NCBI RefSeq assembly: GCF_024748615.1
Contig: NZ_CP087168.1
Span: 5,650,884 to 5,714,883, forward strand
Source of the DNA: Pseudomonas sp. B21-048
GTDB lineage: Bacteria > Pseudomonadota > Gammaproteobacteria > Pseudomonadales > Pseudomonadaceae
Length of the DNA stretch: 64,000 bases
Reading direction: 5' to 3'
Position 1 is the stretch's first letter. Every line of letters starts with the position of its first letter. Below the pieces are notes generated by a model. The model saw only the letters and a program-made list of their open reading frames with translations. It was not told the DNA's origin and did no database searches. This document shows positions 34,835-43,228 of the stretch, piece after piece. A program made the position numbers and the translations under genes.

Positions 34835-34945
34835 GATCGTTCCCACGCTCTGCGTGGGAATGCAGCCCGTGACGCTCCGCGTTACATCAAGAGCCGAACA
34901 CGGAGCGTCCGTAGAGGCATTCCCACGCAGAGCATGGGAACGATC
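34835..34945. repeat. Long imperfect inverted repeat with GATCGTTCCCACGC termini
   Basis: GATCGTTCCCACGCTCTGCG at 34835 is mirrored by CGCAGAGCATGGGAACGATC ending at 34945, with inner arms GTGACGCTCCGCGTT and AACACGGAGCGTC also pairing. The total is 111 bases between lpd and the Lrp-type gene. It folds into one long hairpin, has no coding capacity and is unlike the REP family, so it is a separate MITE-like intergenic repeat of fluorescent pseudomonads. Confidence 0.85.
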
Positions 34946-34955
34946 CTAACTCGGT

Positions 34956-35429
34956 CTAAAGCGGCAAATGCTCCAACGGCAATGCCCCCGGCGTCTTCAC
35001 CGTGTGAATCGCAAAGTTGCTGCGGATGTCGCTCACACCCGGCAATTTCAGCAGTCGGCCGGTGAGAAAACGGTCGTAAGCACGTAAATCCGGCACCACC
35101 ACTTGCAGCAGAAAATCCGATTCCCCTGACACCAGGAACGCCGAAATCACCTCAGGCAATGCCGTCACGGCCAGGCGAAAGGCTTCGGCCTGTTCATCGT
35201 TGTGTCGTTCGACTTTGACCCCGACAAACACTGTCAGCCCAAGGCCCACTTCATCTCGATCCAGATTGGCCTGATAGCCGCGAATCACGCCTGCTTCTTC
35301 CAGCATCCGTACCCGACGCAAACAAGGCGAGGCGGACAAACCGATTTCGTCAGCCAATTGCACGTTGCTCAGGCGACCGTCCCGTTGCAGCGCCGCGAGA
35401 ATCTTGCGGTCGTAGGCATCCAGTTTCAT
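34956..35429 (-). CDS. Lrp/AsnC-family transcriptional regulator
   Basis: A 157-residue regulator with an N-terminal helix-turn-helix (KILAALQRDGRLSNVQLADEIGLSASPCLRRVRMLEEAGVI) and a C-terminal RAM ligand-binding domain (VISAFLVSGESDFLLQVVVPDL). Typical length. It is divergent from a LysE-type exporter 145 bases away, the common pairing in which the regulator senses an amino acid and activates its exporter. The ligand is not readable. Confidence 0.93.
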   Translation of the reverse strand: MKLDAYDRKILAALQRDGRLSNVQLADEIGLSASPCLRRVRMLEEAGVIRGYQANLDRDEVGLGLTVFVGVKVERHNDEQAEAFRLAVTALPEVISAFLVSGESDFLLQVVVPDLRAYDRFLTGRLLKLPGVSDIRSNFAIHTVKTPGALPLEHLPL

Positions 35430-35574
35430 GGTTTGGCAGATCCCGATGGTTAGATCATCATAAAGTGGCAGGTTATGCCAAATATTGAAGCTTTAGAAGC
35501 TGACTACGCAACCACCTGCCCTGCTCTTCAGCCATAGACTGATCCCACCAAATCGACAACGAATGGGGTGCAAC

Positions 35575-36204
35575 ATGGCAGGACTCTGGCTGCTTTTCAT
35601 GGCTCTGGCGGTGGTGTACCTGTTGCCGGGCCCGGACATGATTCTGCTGTTGCAGACCGGCGCACGTCAGGGCAAAGGCGCGGCGCTGGCCACGGCGTTG
35701 GGGCTGGGCGTGGCGCGTGGTTGTCATGTGGCCTTGGCGGCGTTGGGTTTGGCGGCGCTGTTCAAGACGGCGCCCTGGACCTTCGACGTGGTGCGCCTGA
35801 TCGGGGCTGCGTACCTGCTGTGGATCGGCATTCAATGTCTGCGCACCACGATGCTGCCGAGCTTGAACGGGACAGACGCAACCACCGAGAAACCGCATTG
35901 GCGCGAGGCGATCCAGCGCGGTTTGCTGACTAACCTGCTCAACCCCAAGGCGCTGCTGTTCTGCTCGGTGCTATTGCCGCAGTTCATCGAACCTCACGCC
36001 GGGCCCGTGCTCGCGCAATTTGCGACGCTGGGCGTGATGCTGGTCGGTGTCGGGTTGTTGTTCGACAGCGCCTACGCGCTGGTCGGCGCCGCACTGGGCC
36101 GCTGGCTGCAACGCAGTCCATCGGCCCAGCGGGTGCAGCAGTGGTTGTTCGGCAGCCTGCTGATCGGCTTCGCGGTTCGGCTGACCTTTGTGCAGCAGGC
36201 CTGA
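35575..36204 (+). CDS. LysE/RhtB-family amino-acid exporter
   Basis: A protein of about 209 residues with six predicted membrane helices. Family motifs: VYLLPGPDMILLLQTGARQGKG near the start, GLGVARGCHVALAALGLAAL and LLTNLLNPKALLFCSVLLPQF in the middle. The start at 35575 (MAGLWLLFMAL) follows GGGGTG at proper spacing; ATG 35563 in frame is less likely. The exported amino acid is probably the one sensed by the divergent Lrp-type regulator. Confidence 0.93.
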   Translation: MAGLWLLFMALAVVYLLPGPDMILLLQTGARQGKGAALATALGLGVARGCHVALAALGLAALFKTAPWTFDVVRLIGAAYLLWIGIQCLRTTMLPSLNGTDATTEKPHWREAIQRGLLTNLLNPKALLFCSVLLPQFIEPHAGPVLAQFATLGVMLVGVGLLFDSAYALVGAALGRWLQRSPSAQRVQQWLFGSLLIGFAVRLTFVQQA

Positions 36205-36207
36205 GCT

Positions 36208-38340
36208 TTACCGCGCTTTACGACGGCGGCGACTGATCAACAGCAAAGCCGCCGCCGTGATCGCCACAATAGCGCCTACCTGCACCGGTTTCTTGTAGGG
36301 CCGCAGCATCGAACGCGTAGCATCGGTGGCCTGGGTGACATAACGTTTGCTGGCGTTCTGAAAGTCGGGATAAGGGCATTGGTGACCGAAGTTCACCGCC
36401 CAATCCACGTACGGCCCTTCTTTCACATAGCGTTGATAGAAGGCACTTTCTTCTTCAAGGCTGGTGTTCCACCCCGCCGCCGCACACAACACCGCCGCAA
36501 AAGCCTGGCTGGTATGAGGCAGACTATCGGCAGCACGACTGGCCAAAGCCGTTGCGACATAACGATAGTGATAACGCTGATCGGGTTGAGCGGCGCTGGC
36601 TTGCTGACGCAAGACTTCATCTTCAGCCACTAACGGGCCGACCTTTAGCTCACGGCTCTCAAGGCTGTAATTACCACCGAATGTGGCGTAATCCGGCGCC
36701 ATTTCGTAGCCGAGAAGTTCCATGCCCCATTGGCGTGCCGTCGAAGCGGCGTTGAACAACGCCGCGGCACGTTTGGTCGGCCACCAGGCAGCATCCGCCT
36801 CCTGACGCAACTGCCCGTACGCCTTGGCCTTGTTCTGCAGATCGACGTTGTCGAAGTAAGCCGGTGCTTCGTCATAACGCCCTTCACGCAGCAGGCGCCG
36901 CCCGAGCAAATTGCGCAGGTTCGCGGCTACCGACAACGGCACATAATTGTCGCGATCCTGCTGGCTGAGCGGCGGCGGTGCGGGCACCTGAGTGTCGACG
37001 TACTGCTTGAGTTCATCGAGGGTCAGCACCCGCTCGGCAACAGTGGCCGCGTCGTACCAGTAGATGTTTTGGCTGCGATAGAGCTGATCGAAGGCTTGCA
37101 GATAATCGCCGCGTTGCAGGGCCAGGATCGCGCTTTCGCCGTCGACCCGGCACTTGGGCTGCACCGTTTCGTAATCCCAGTCCGGGGTCCGTCGTTCGCC
37201 CCAGGATTCGTTCTGCGGGAAGGCCTGGGCTGCCTTGGCATACGCCGCGGCGGCAGCGCCTTTGTCGCCATCACGCAACGCCAGTTTCGCCCGCAGCCAC
37301 CAAGCGAGACCGCCGTCACCGGCCTGTTCGAGGAAGGCTTTGGCACTGGCGTAATCGCCCTGTTGATAATTCATCGCCGCCAGGCGATCCGCGTTATCCA
37401 GGCTGCCGCGAGTGCTGTTTTGCAGCAACTTGATCAGTTTCTGTTCGCTTGGCGGCTGATCACCAAATGACCAGCCCAGTCGACTGATCAACGACGCCGT
37501 CACCAATTGCTGCACCGCTTTGCCCTTGAGCAATACGGCCAGTTGATCGTCAGGCACTGCCATCAGATCAGCCATCAACAACTTCAACGAGCTGTAGCCC
37601 ACCGCCGAACCGTGGAGGTTCTGCGTGGCGTAGAGTTCGATGGCGCTATCCCAATCGCCAGCGGTGCGGGCCACTCGCGCTTCTTCGCCGAGGCTGGCAA
37701 CTCCCAGCTCCAACGGATCACTGAAGCCGTCGATGCTCAATTGACGAGTCTGCTCGAAAGCCTTTCGAGATTGAGCCAACAGGTCGGGACCCGCGCCCGC
37801 CTCTGAACTCATGGCAAACAGTGCCCGCCCCAACGAGTAAGCCGCCCAAGTACTGCGCAACGCGCGTTGATCCGCCGGCAGCGCCAGCACCTTCTGAAAG
37901 TACTCCGCGGCCAAACCAAGGTCACCGGCGTTGAACGCCACAGCGCCCGCCAGATAGAACCTATGCTCGGTCGGCAGGCTCGCGCCTTGCTCTTCAACCT
38001 GATGGGCATCTGTGAGGCTACGCAGTTGTTGCACCAGCGCTTGCTGCTCAGGCGTCAGGCCGGCCTGTTCGGCGGTGTTCCGCTGACCCGCGTAATCAGG
38101 CGCATCGCCGTAACCGTCCCCCGGAATGTTGGTGGCTGCGGTGACATTTTTCAGTCCCGCGATGGCGTGCCCGAGGCGGTTGATCTCGACGTTGAAGTTG
38201 CCTTCCGGCAGTTCCGTCAGCGACTGCCCACGGTTGTCCAGCAGCCGCATGGGGAAGTCCGGCCCGCAGGCCAGCGCCGAACCCAACGGCAGGCTGAGGC
38301 TCAGGCAAAGCATATGGCGGGGCCAGTTACGGGTGAACAT
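36208..38340 (-). CDS. Exported TPR-type hypothetical protein
   Basis: A protein of about 710 residues: N-terminal export signal (MFTRNWPRHMLCLSLSLPLG to SALAC; the Cys is not a clear lipobox), many helical TPR-like units (YLAGAVAFNAGDLGLAAEYF, AAAAYAKAAQAFPQNE, LLREGRYDEAPAYFDN), and a C-terminal membrane helix followed by RRRRKAR, so it is anchored at the end. No enzyme motif seen. Start 38340 has GGAGG at good spacing and overlaps the preceding DUF3142 gene by 14 bases, so the two are co-translated and presumably act together at the envelope. Confidence 0.85.
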   Translation of the reverse strand: MFTRNWPRHMLCLSLSLPLGSALACGPDFPMRLLDNRGQSLTELPEGNFNVEINRLGHAIAGLKNVTAATNIPGDGYGDAPDYAGQRNTAEQAGLTPEQQALVQQLRSLTDAHQVEEQGASLPTEHRFYLAGAVAFNAGDLGLAAEYFQKVLALPADQRALRSTWAAYSLGRALFAMSSEAGAGPDLLAQSRKAFEQTRQLSIDGFSDPLELGVASLGEEARVARTAGDWDSAIELYATQNLHGSAVGYSSLKLLMADLMAVPDDQLAVLLKGKAVQQLVTASLISRLGWSFGDQPPSEQKLIKLLQNSTRGSLDNADRLAAMNYQQGDYASAKAFLEQAGDGGLAWWLRAKLALRDGDKGAAAAAYAKAAQAFPQNESWGERRTPDWDYETVQPKCRVDGESAILALQRGDYLQAFDQLYRSQNIYWYDAATVAERVLTLDELKQYVDTQVPAPPPLSQQDRDNYVPLSVAANLRNLLGRRLLREGRYDEAPAYFDNVDLQNKAKAYGQLRQEADAAWWPTKRAAALFNAASTARQWGMELLGYEMAPDYATFGGNYSLESRELKVGPLVAEDEVLRQQASAAQPDQRYHYRYVATALASRAADSLPHTSQAFAAVLCAAAGWNTSLEEESAFYQRYVKEGPYVDWAVNFGHQCPYPDFQNASKRYVTQATDATRSMLRPYKKPVQVGAIVAITAAALLLISRRRRKAR

Positions 38341-39520
38341 TCGAACCTCCTTGATCAATAGTTGCGCAGCGTGCCCAACCGATGGCGCGCTGCCCGCCGG
38401 CGGGGATTCGCCCCTCGCGCAGGCGGGTGAAGGTAAGCAGATCCGGGCGCTGTTGCAATGCATAACCGGCCAATGCATCGGCGCCATCGCAGCCCTGCAC
38501 CGCCAGTGTCAGGCGTTCGGGCCAGGCGCTGTCGAGGTTGCCTTGGTTGCTGACGCCGATGTCGTAGAGGCCGTCCTGCGCCAAGAGCTTCAGCCCCACG
38601 CGGCTGTCGAGCGTATCGCCACGCGCCACAGCGATTAGCGTCGTCAGGCTCCAGGCCCTGCGATCATTGACTAGCGGCAGACGAAACCAGATCAATCCGG
38701 CCAGATGAGCCGGAGGATCGGCGCGTAACTCGGCACCGAGTTTGCTCAGTTGCAGCGGATCCGCCAGCAACTCCCGTCGATCGCCACCCCGGTCGATAGA
38801 CACTTCGCTTTCCACGATCGGCGCGCCACTGGCCCCCGGCAACAACGCCACGCCATAAGCCGGCAGCGCCAGATAAAACGGTTTCGAGGTGATACGGCTC
38901 CAGGCCCTGGCCCATTGCCGTGCCTGATTCGGGTCGAACAGCCCACGCCGTGGATCGCTCACCGCGTGCACCTGCAATACGCTGCTGTCGACCGTCGCCA
39001 GCAACGCCGGCAATTCAGGGCTGTCGAGCCAGGCCGGCAACGCGGTGATGCTCAGAGGCAAGGACGCCGGCAGAACAGCACGTAAATGCGTGAGGAATTC
39101 GTGGTAGGCCGGTAGCCGGGCGTTACCCGCATCGTGGTCGATTTCCACGCCAGAGAGGATCAGCCCCTGCCCTTGCCAATCGCTGAGCACCTGATGGATG
39201 TGCGCGATGACCTCGTCCTGATCCAGCCCCTTGAGCTGGCCATCCAGACGAATCACCGCAATCAGCGGTCGGCCATCACGCTTGAGCAGCACCGGATCGA
39301 TCCGCGCCCGGCTCCAACCAGCCTGAGGAAACGCCTGCAAAGCCAGCACGCGCAAGGTCGAGAAATCGGCGCGGCTGTCGCGCAGCGCGGCGTCATGGGC
39401 CAACGTCCATTGCCGTTGCCAGACATAGAGTTGCTGATCGAGCGGTGGCGCGTCCGGTCGCTCGCAACCGTTGAGCAACACCGCTGCCAGCAAAACGATC
39501 AAGCGTGTGAAAAAAACCAT
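38327..39520 (-). CDS. DUF3142 lipoprotein
   Basis: About 397 residues with a lipoprotein signal (FFTRLIVLLAAVLLNGC, lipobox LLNGC), then YVWQRQWT and the DUF3142 region. GLILSGVEIDHDAGNARLPAYHEFL and SITALPAWLDSPEL resemble the strand-ending acidic motif of glycosidase-type TIM barrels; the acidic cluster could be catalytic, which is inference only. Start 39520 (MVFFTRL) follows an AGGGATAAGG purine tract. Translationally overlapped with the TPR gene downstream; the pair is conserved in pseudomonads as far as I recall, with no known function. Confidence 0.88.
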   Translation of the reverse strand: MVFFTRLIVLLAAVLLNGCERPDAPPLDQQLYVWQRQWTLAHDAALRDSRADFSTLRVLALQAFPQAGWSRARIDPVLLKRDGRPLIAVIRLDGQLKGLDQDEVIAHIHQVLSDWQGQGLILSGVEIDHDAGNARLPAYHEFLTHLRAVLPASLPLSITALPAWLDSPELPALLATVDSSVLQVHAVSDPRRGLFDPNQARQWARAWSRITSKPFYLALPAYGVALLPGASGAPIVESEVSIDRGGDRRELLADPLQLSKLGAELRADPPAHLAGLIWFRLPLVNDRRAWSLTTLIAVARGDTLDSRVGLKLLAQDGLYDIGVSNQGNLDSAWPERLTLAVQGCDGADALAGYALQQRPDLLTFTRLREGRIPAGGQRAIGWARCATIDQGGSNVHP

Positions 39521-39543
39521 GAAAAACCTTATCCCTGAAATAC

Positions 39544-39567
39544 AAAAAGGGCCTCTCAAGGCCCTTT
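39544..39567 (-). terminator. Terminator after the DUF6124 gene
   Basis: AAAAAGGGCC-TCTCAA-GGCCCTTT: a strong stem with A/T ends, downstream of the minus-strand DUF6124 gene (stop 39667) and upstream of the DUF3142 gene. Confidence 0.85.
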
Positions 39568-39666
39568 ATCGCTCTGCTCGTTACCCTACTCAGCCATTGG
39601 CTTGCGGGCAATGATCACCTGAATTTTCGGTGGAAGAGAAATCCCTGTCCTACGCAAGCCTCGCTC

Positions 39667-40041
39667 CTACAGAGGCGCAGGTTTTGGTATGGCAACGTTA
39701 TCCAGCATCCGGTTCACCGCCAGTTCTGCCAGCATGACGATCTGTTGAATCGCCATCGCCGTGTGCCGGTGCGGCCCTTCCAGATACCCCGCAAAATCAC
39801 TCGCCATCACACTGGCCTGAGCCAACGATTCACAGGTGTGGGCCAACAGGTCTTCGTCTTTGATATCCGGCGCAACCATATACATGGTGCTCGGCTTGCG
39901 GGCCTCGGGGGATTTGAGGGCGGAGGGGTTGAGGTAGTGATCGAGCGCGCGGTTAGCGGCTTCGTGGAGTTTTTTTGAATCGAGGGATTCGTAGGGGGAA
40001 ACGTCATCAGTTTCCGGGGGATTCGGTGTTGCTTTGAACAT
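39667..40041 (-). CDS. DUF6124 family protein
   Basis: A 124-residue soluble protein of the Pseudomonas-specific DUF6124 family: N-terminal MFKATPNPPETDDVSPYESL, DSKKLHEAANRALDHYLNP, and a helical C-terminus (SLAQASVMASDFAGYLEG, QQIVMLAELAVNRMLD). Members occur in many copies per genome and no function is known to me. It is followed by a terminator and preceded by a long, apparently conserved leader (40042-40300), which is its most striking feature. Confidence 0.88.
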   Translation of the reverse strand: MFKATPNPPETDDVSPYESLDSKKLHEAANRALDHYLNPSALKSPEARKPSTMYMVAPDIKDEDLLAHTCESLAQASVMASDFAGYLEGPHRHTAMAIQQIVMLAELAVNRMLDNVAIPKPAPL

Positions 40042-40300
40042 GATGAAACTCCATTCGAGGACTGGAGTTCGCCAACACTGCGACCAAGCAGAGGGGTGGC
40101 GAACCGTACGCGGGTTGGTCGACCAGGGAATGGAACCCGGCAGGGCCTAAGCCCTCCCACGCACAGCTCGCCATGAAGCAAGCATAAAAGTGCACCATTC
40201 TAAACCTGGGCGACCAAACCCGATCACTGAATTTGCAGCGCCCCCCAAAGCCTATCCACCCCATTTCCGACCGACAACCGTCAAAACTTGTCGGAAACAT
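40042..40300 (-). promoter_or_regulatory. Long leader upstream of the DUF6124 gene
   Basis: On the minus strand this stretch carries an open frame (from 40300 into the DUF6124 gene in another frame) with a Trp/Gly-rich middle containing SCAWEGLGPAGFHSLVDQPA. I recall near-identical stretches ahead of many DUF6124/DUF3077-type genes, often annotated as spurious small proteins. Short dyads (GGGAGGGCTTAGGCCCT; GGCGAACTCCAGTCC...GGAGTT) suggest RNA structure or a leader peptide. Function unknown. Confidence 0.45.
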
Positions 40301-40331
40301 CCCCCCAAAATCATCGTCTGTAGGACTGCCT

Positions 40332-40431
40332 AAAGATCAAAAGATCGCAGTCTTCGGCAGCTCCTACGCAGGATTTGTTTACACCCTGTAGGAACTGCCG
40401 AAGGCTCGGGCCGCGTTCGGACGATCTTTTT
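40332..40431. repeat. Inverted intergenic repeat, CTGCCGAAGGCT type
   Basis: AAAGATCAAAAGATCGCAGT..CTTCGGCAGCTCCTAC at 40332-40367 is mirrored by GTAGGAACTGCCGAAGGCTC..GATCTTTTT at 40388-40431. It ends exactly at the stop codon of the PNPOx-like gene (40432), so it may act as its terminator (GC stem, then T run on one side). A half copy occurs at 45906-45954. Confidence 0.85.
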
Positions 40432-41388
40432 CTAAACCTGAGCTTGCAGGCGCGAATTCGCCTGCGCCCAGGTGCCGGTCAGCAAACTTTTGGGTGACAC
40501 GCCGTCAAAGCGCCAGCGCAAGGCCAGCGCCGCGGGTCGACGCACCACGCGCTCCACCTCGAATGTCCACAGCCGCTCGGCGCCTTGAAAGGCTTCGACC
40601 TGCGGGCCTTCGAGGATGATTTGCGTACGACCGCTGAGGTGCAGCAGGTCGCCCGTATCGAAATCGATGAACAGCAAACCGGCTCGAGGATTGGTCAGCA
40701 GGTTGCCCAACGTGTTGAAGAACATATTGCCGGCGAAGTCCGGGATGGTCAGGCGATTGCCCTCCACCTGGACGAAACCGGCCTGGCCACCCCGGTGAGA
40801 AACGTCCACCGAACGTTGGTCATCGACGTCCACATAACTGGCGACAAAGAAGGTATCGGCGCCGGTGATCATGGCTTTGGCCGCGTCATCCAGCCCGTTG
40901 AGGTGCTGCGCGATACGGGTCGCCGGATCCGCCAAGGGCACCGAGCGAAACTGGCGCAATTGAATGTATTGCGGGCAATTGCCGAAAGACTGCTCCACCT
41001 TCACCTCGAAGCCGCTCGCCGTCACAGCGCCGACTCGACCATTGAGACGGTTGCGACGTCGGGTGTGCAACTCAATACCGAGCAGACCGATCGCCGCACC
41101 GTCTTGCAGTTGTGCAGGATCGTCGCGGCCAGGCAGGCTGCCGAACTGCAGCAGCGTAGGCTCTGGAGAATGGGCAAAACCCGGCGCTCCTTCAAGAATG
41201 CTGGCCCAAGGGTTGCCGTCGGCATCCACCGCGCCGTACAGCATGAACGGCAGTTGCTGATAGAACGCGCGGTGCTGATCCGGCATCTCGCTGCGAATCA
41301 CCCTACGACCTAATGCGTCCATTCGCTCGGCAACACCCACGTGAGCCTGCAACTGTTTCTCGCCTGCGTGCCAAGGTGAACGTTCCAT
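40432..41388 (-). CDS. Pyridoxamine-5'-phosphate oxidase-like FMN-binding protein
   Basis: A protein of about 318 residues made of two split-barrel units: an N-terminal part (QLPFMLYGAVDADGNPWAS, about 50-150) and a C-terminal part (ADTFFVASYVDVDDQRSVDVSHRGG and FAGNMFFNTLGNLLTNPRAGLLFIDFDTGDLLHLSG, about 185-265) typical of the PNPOx/flavin-reductase superfamily. Such proteins bind FMN, F420 or haem; the substrate is unknown. Many family members carry a further C-terminal ferredoxin-reductase module, absent here. Start 41388 has GGGGAG at 8 bases. Downstream of a GST gene in the same direction (63-base gap). Confidence 0.88.
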   Translation of the reverse strand: MERSPWHAGEKQLQAHVGVAERMDALGRRVIRSEMPDQHRAFYQQLPFMLYGAVDADGNPWASILEGAPGFAHSPEPTLLQFGSLPGRDDPAQLQDGAAIGLLGIELHTRRRNRLNGRVGAVTASGFEVKVEQSFGNCPQYIQLRQFRSVPLADPATRIAQHLNGLDDAAKAMITGADTFFVASYVDVDDQRSVDVSHRGGQAGFVQVEGNRLTIPDFAGNMFFNTLGNLLTNPRAGLLFIDFDTGDLLHLSGRTQIILEGPQVEAFQGAERLWTFEVERVVRRPAALALRWRFDGVSPKSLLTGTWAQANSRLQAQV

Positions 41389-41451
41389 AACGGCTTCTCC
41401 CCTGCGCTCATCGCGCAATAAGAACGGCCCGGCTGAGTCGGGCCGTGAGCA

Positions 41452-42078
41452 TCAGGAAGTTTTTTGCAAACCGGCGACGGTGCGCGGCATGCCGACAAAC
41501 CCTGGCAAGGTTTCAATCCGCGCCAGCCACGCGCGGATGTTGGCGTAGTCATCCAGCGACACATTGCCTTCCGGTGCATGGGCGATGTAGCTGTACGCGG
41601 CGATGTCGGCGATGGTCGGCTCGCTACCGGCCAGATAGGGAGTTGCGCCCAGTTCCTGATCGATCACTTTGAGCCAGGTATGGGCGTATGCGATCACCTC
41701 TTGCGCGTTGTAAGGCGCACCAAACACCGTGATCAGCCTTGCCCTGGCAGGGCCAAAGGCAATCGGCCCGGCGGCGACCGACAACCAGCGCTGAACCTTG
41801 GCCGCGCCGACCGGATCGGTTGGCAGCCAGTGGCCGTTGCCGTATTTCAGCGCAAGGTAGACCAGGATCGCGTTGGAATCGGCCAGCACCACGCCTTGAT
41901 CATCAATCACCGGAACCTGACCAAACGGGTTGAGTGCCAGGAAGTCCGGTTGCTTGTGCGCGCCCTTGGCCAAATCGACGAAGATCAGCTCGGTCGGCAG
42001 TTGCAACAGCGACAGCATCAGCTCCACACGGTGAGCGTGGCCGGAACGGGGGAAGTTGTAGAGCTTGATGGCTTGCAT
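41452..42078 (-). CDS. Glutathione S-transferase family protein
   Basis: A 208-residue GST: N-terminal thioredoxin fold ([22 protein letters not shown], about 1-75, with [11 protein letters not shown] and [11 protein letters not shown] glutathione-binding motifs) and an all-helical C-terminal domain ([20 protein letters not shown]). The Ser in FPRSGHAH is the likely catalytic residue. Likely detoxification or thiol chemistry; the substrate is not readable. Probably co-transcribed with the PNPOx-like gene; the LysR-type gene upstream is in the same direction (131-base gap), so it may regulate them. Confidence 0.93.
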   Translation of the reverse strand: MQAIKLYNFPRSGHAHRVELMLSLLQLPTELIFVDLAKGAHKQPDFLALNPFGQVPVIDDQGVVLADSNAILVYLALKYGNGHWLPTDPVGAAKVQRWLSVAAGPIAFGPARARLITVFGAPYNAQEVIAYAHTWLKVIDQELGATPYLAGSEPTIADIAAYSYIAHAPEGNVSLDDYANIRAWLARIETLPGFVGMPRTVAGLQKTS

Positions 42079-42209
42079 GGTCGACTCCGCTGGGTGGTGG
42101 CGCCGTTCAAGAAAGATCAGCGCCGATAGGGGGCTATCTTCCATCCGCAACCAAAACAACAGAATAGCCAGCAAACGCAATCCATTATTTCAGCTAGTGC
42201 AATAACCCT

Positions 42210-43112
42210 TTAACCACGCAAGGCAGGGTGTTCGCGCAGTACCTTCACCGCGAAGTCCACAAAACTACGAACCCGCACCGGGGCTTTGCGCCCACCCTGG
42301 TAGACCACATGAATGGGCAATGGCGGCAGTTCGAAGTCGGCCAGAACGATTTCCAGCTCACCGGCGGCGACCTTGCTCGCCACTTGATACGACAGCACCC
42401 GGGTCAGTCCCAATCCCATGGCGGCGGCAGTGATAGCCGCCTGATTGGCGGTGACCACCAGACGCGGTTCCGGACGAACGCTGATCGGCTCTCCCCCGTC
42501 AAGGAACGGCCAGCTTCTGTGCTGCCCAATGGACGAGGTAGCGATGATCGGGGCTGCGCTCAAATCTGCAGGATGCCGAGGCCGGCCATGGTCACTCAGG
42601 AATCCAGGGGAAGCGCAGATCACCCGCCGCACTTCGCCCACGCGAATTGCATGCTGATTGCTGTCAGGCAACTCACCGATGCGCACGGCCACATCGATGC
42701 CCTCCTCGACCATGCTCACCACCCGGTCGACCAGTACGGCATTGATGCTGACTTCAGGGAATTGAGTCAGGTAACCGACCATGACCGGCGTGACGAATAA
42801 CTCACCGAACAATACCGGCGCCGTGATCGTCAGTTGCCCACGGGGTTGGGCGTGGCTCCCGGCTGCCGAATCCTCGGCTTCCTGCACCTCGGTGAGAATT
42901 CTCCGACAGTCCTCCAGATAACGCTGACCCGCCTCGCTCAAGTGCACGCTGCGGGTGGTACGCGTCAGCAATTGGGTGCCTATGCGTTTCTCCAGCGCCG
43001 CCACCGCGCGGGTGACACTGGCCGCCGACATCCCCAACCGCCGCGCCGCCGCCGAGAAGCCTTGCTCCTGGGCGACGGTGGCGAAGACTTGCATTTCCTG
43101 GAAGCGATCCAT
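42210..43112 (-). CDS. LysR-family transcriptional regulator
   Basis: A 300-residue regulator: N-terminal helix-turn-helix (FATVAQEQGFSAAARRLGMSAASVTRAVAALEKRIG, about 9-45) and a periplasmic-binding-like effector domain (TITAPVLFGELFVTPVMVGYL; VSMVEEGIDVAVRIGELPDS). The pattern is that of the CrgA/AaeR-like LysR subgroup. It is transcribed toward the GST/PNPOx pair; the target is unknown. Confidence 0.95.
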   Translation of the reverse strand: MDRFQEMQVFATVAQEQGFSAAARRLGMSAASVTRAVAALEKRIGTQLLTRTTRSVHLSEAGQRYLEDCRRILTEVQEAEDSAAGSHAQPRGQLTITAPVLFGELFVTPVMVGYLTQFPEVSINAVLVDRVVSMVEEGIDVAVRIGELPDSNQHAIRVGEVRRVICASPGFLSDHGRPRHPADLSAAPIIATSSIGQHRSWPFLDGGEPISVRPEPRLVVTANQAAITAAAMGLGLTRVLSYQVASKVAAGELEIVLADFELPPLPIHVVYQGGRKAPVRVRSFVDFAVKVLREHPALRG

Positions 43113-43134
43113 CGGGCATGCCCTTTATTCAGAT

Positions 43135-43167
43135 AAAAAAAATCGCAACCATAGGCTGCGATTTTTA
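43135..43167. terminator. Bidirectional terminator between glmS and the LysR gene
   Basis: AAAAAAAATCGCA...TGCGATTTTTATTG: a 7-bp stem with a 9-base loop, flanked by A and T runs on both sides, at the glmS end (minus) and the LysR promoter side. Confidence 0.8.
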
Positions 43168-43228
43168 TTGTTTCGATCACCTGTGGATAACTTATTCCAC
43201 CGTCACCGACTTCGCCAGGTTACGCGGC
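43165..43228 (-). other. attTn7: attTn7 site at the 3' end of glmS (unoccupied)
   Basis: The last about 35 bases of glmS form the conserved TnsD recognition region, and Tn7 integrates about 25 bases past the stop codon (about 43167). This follows from the known Tn7 biology; here normal intergenic sequence continues, with no Tn7 ends or tns genes, so the site is empty. Confidence 0.7.
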
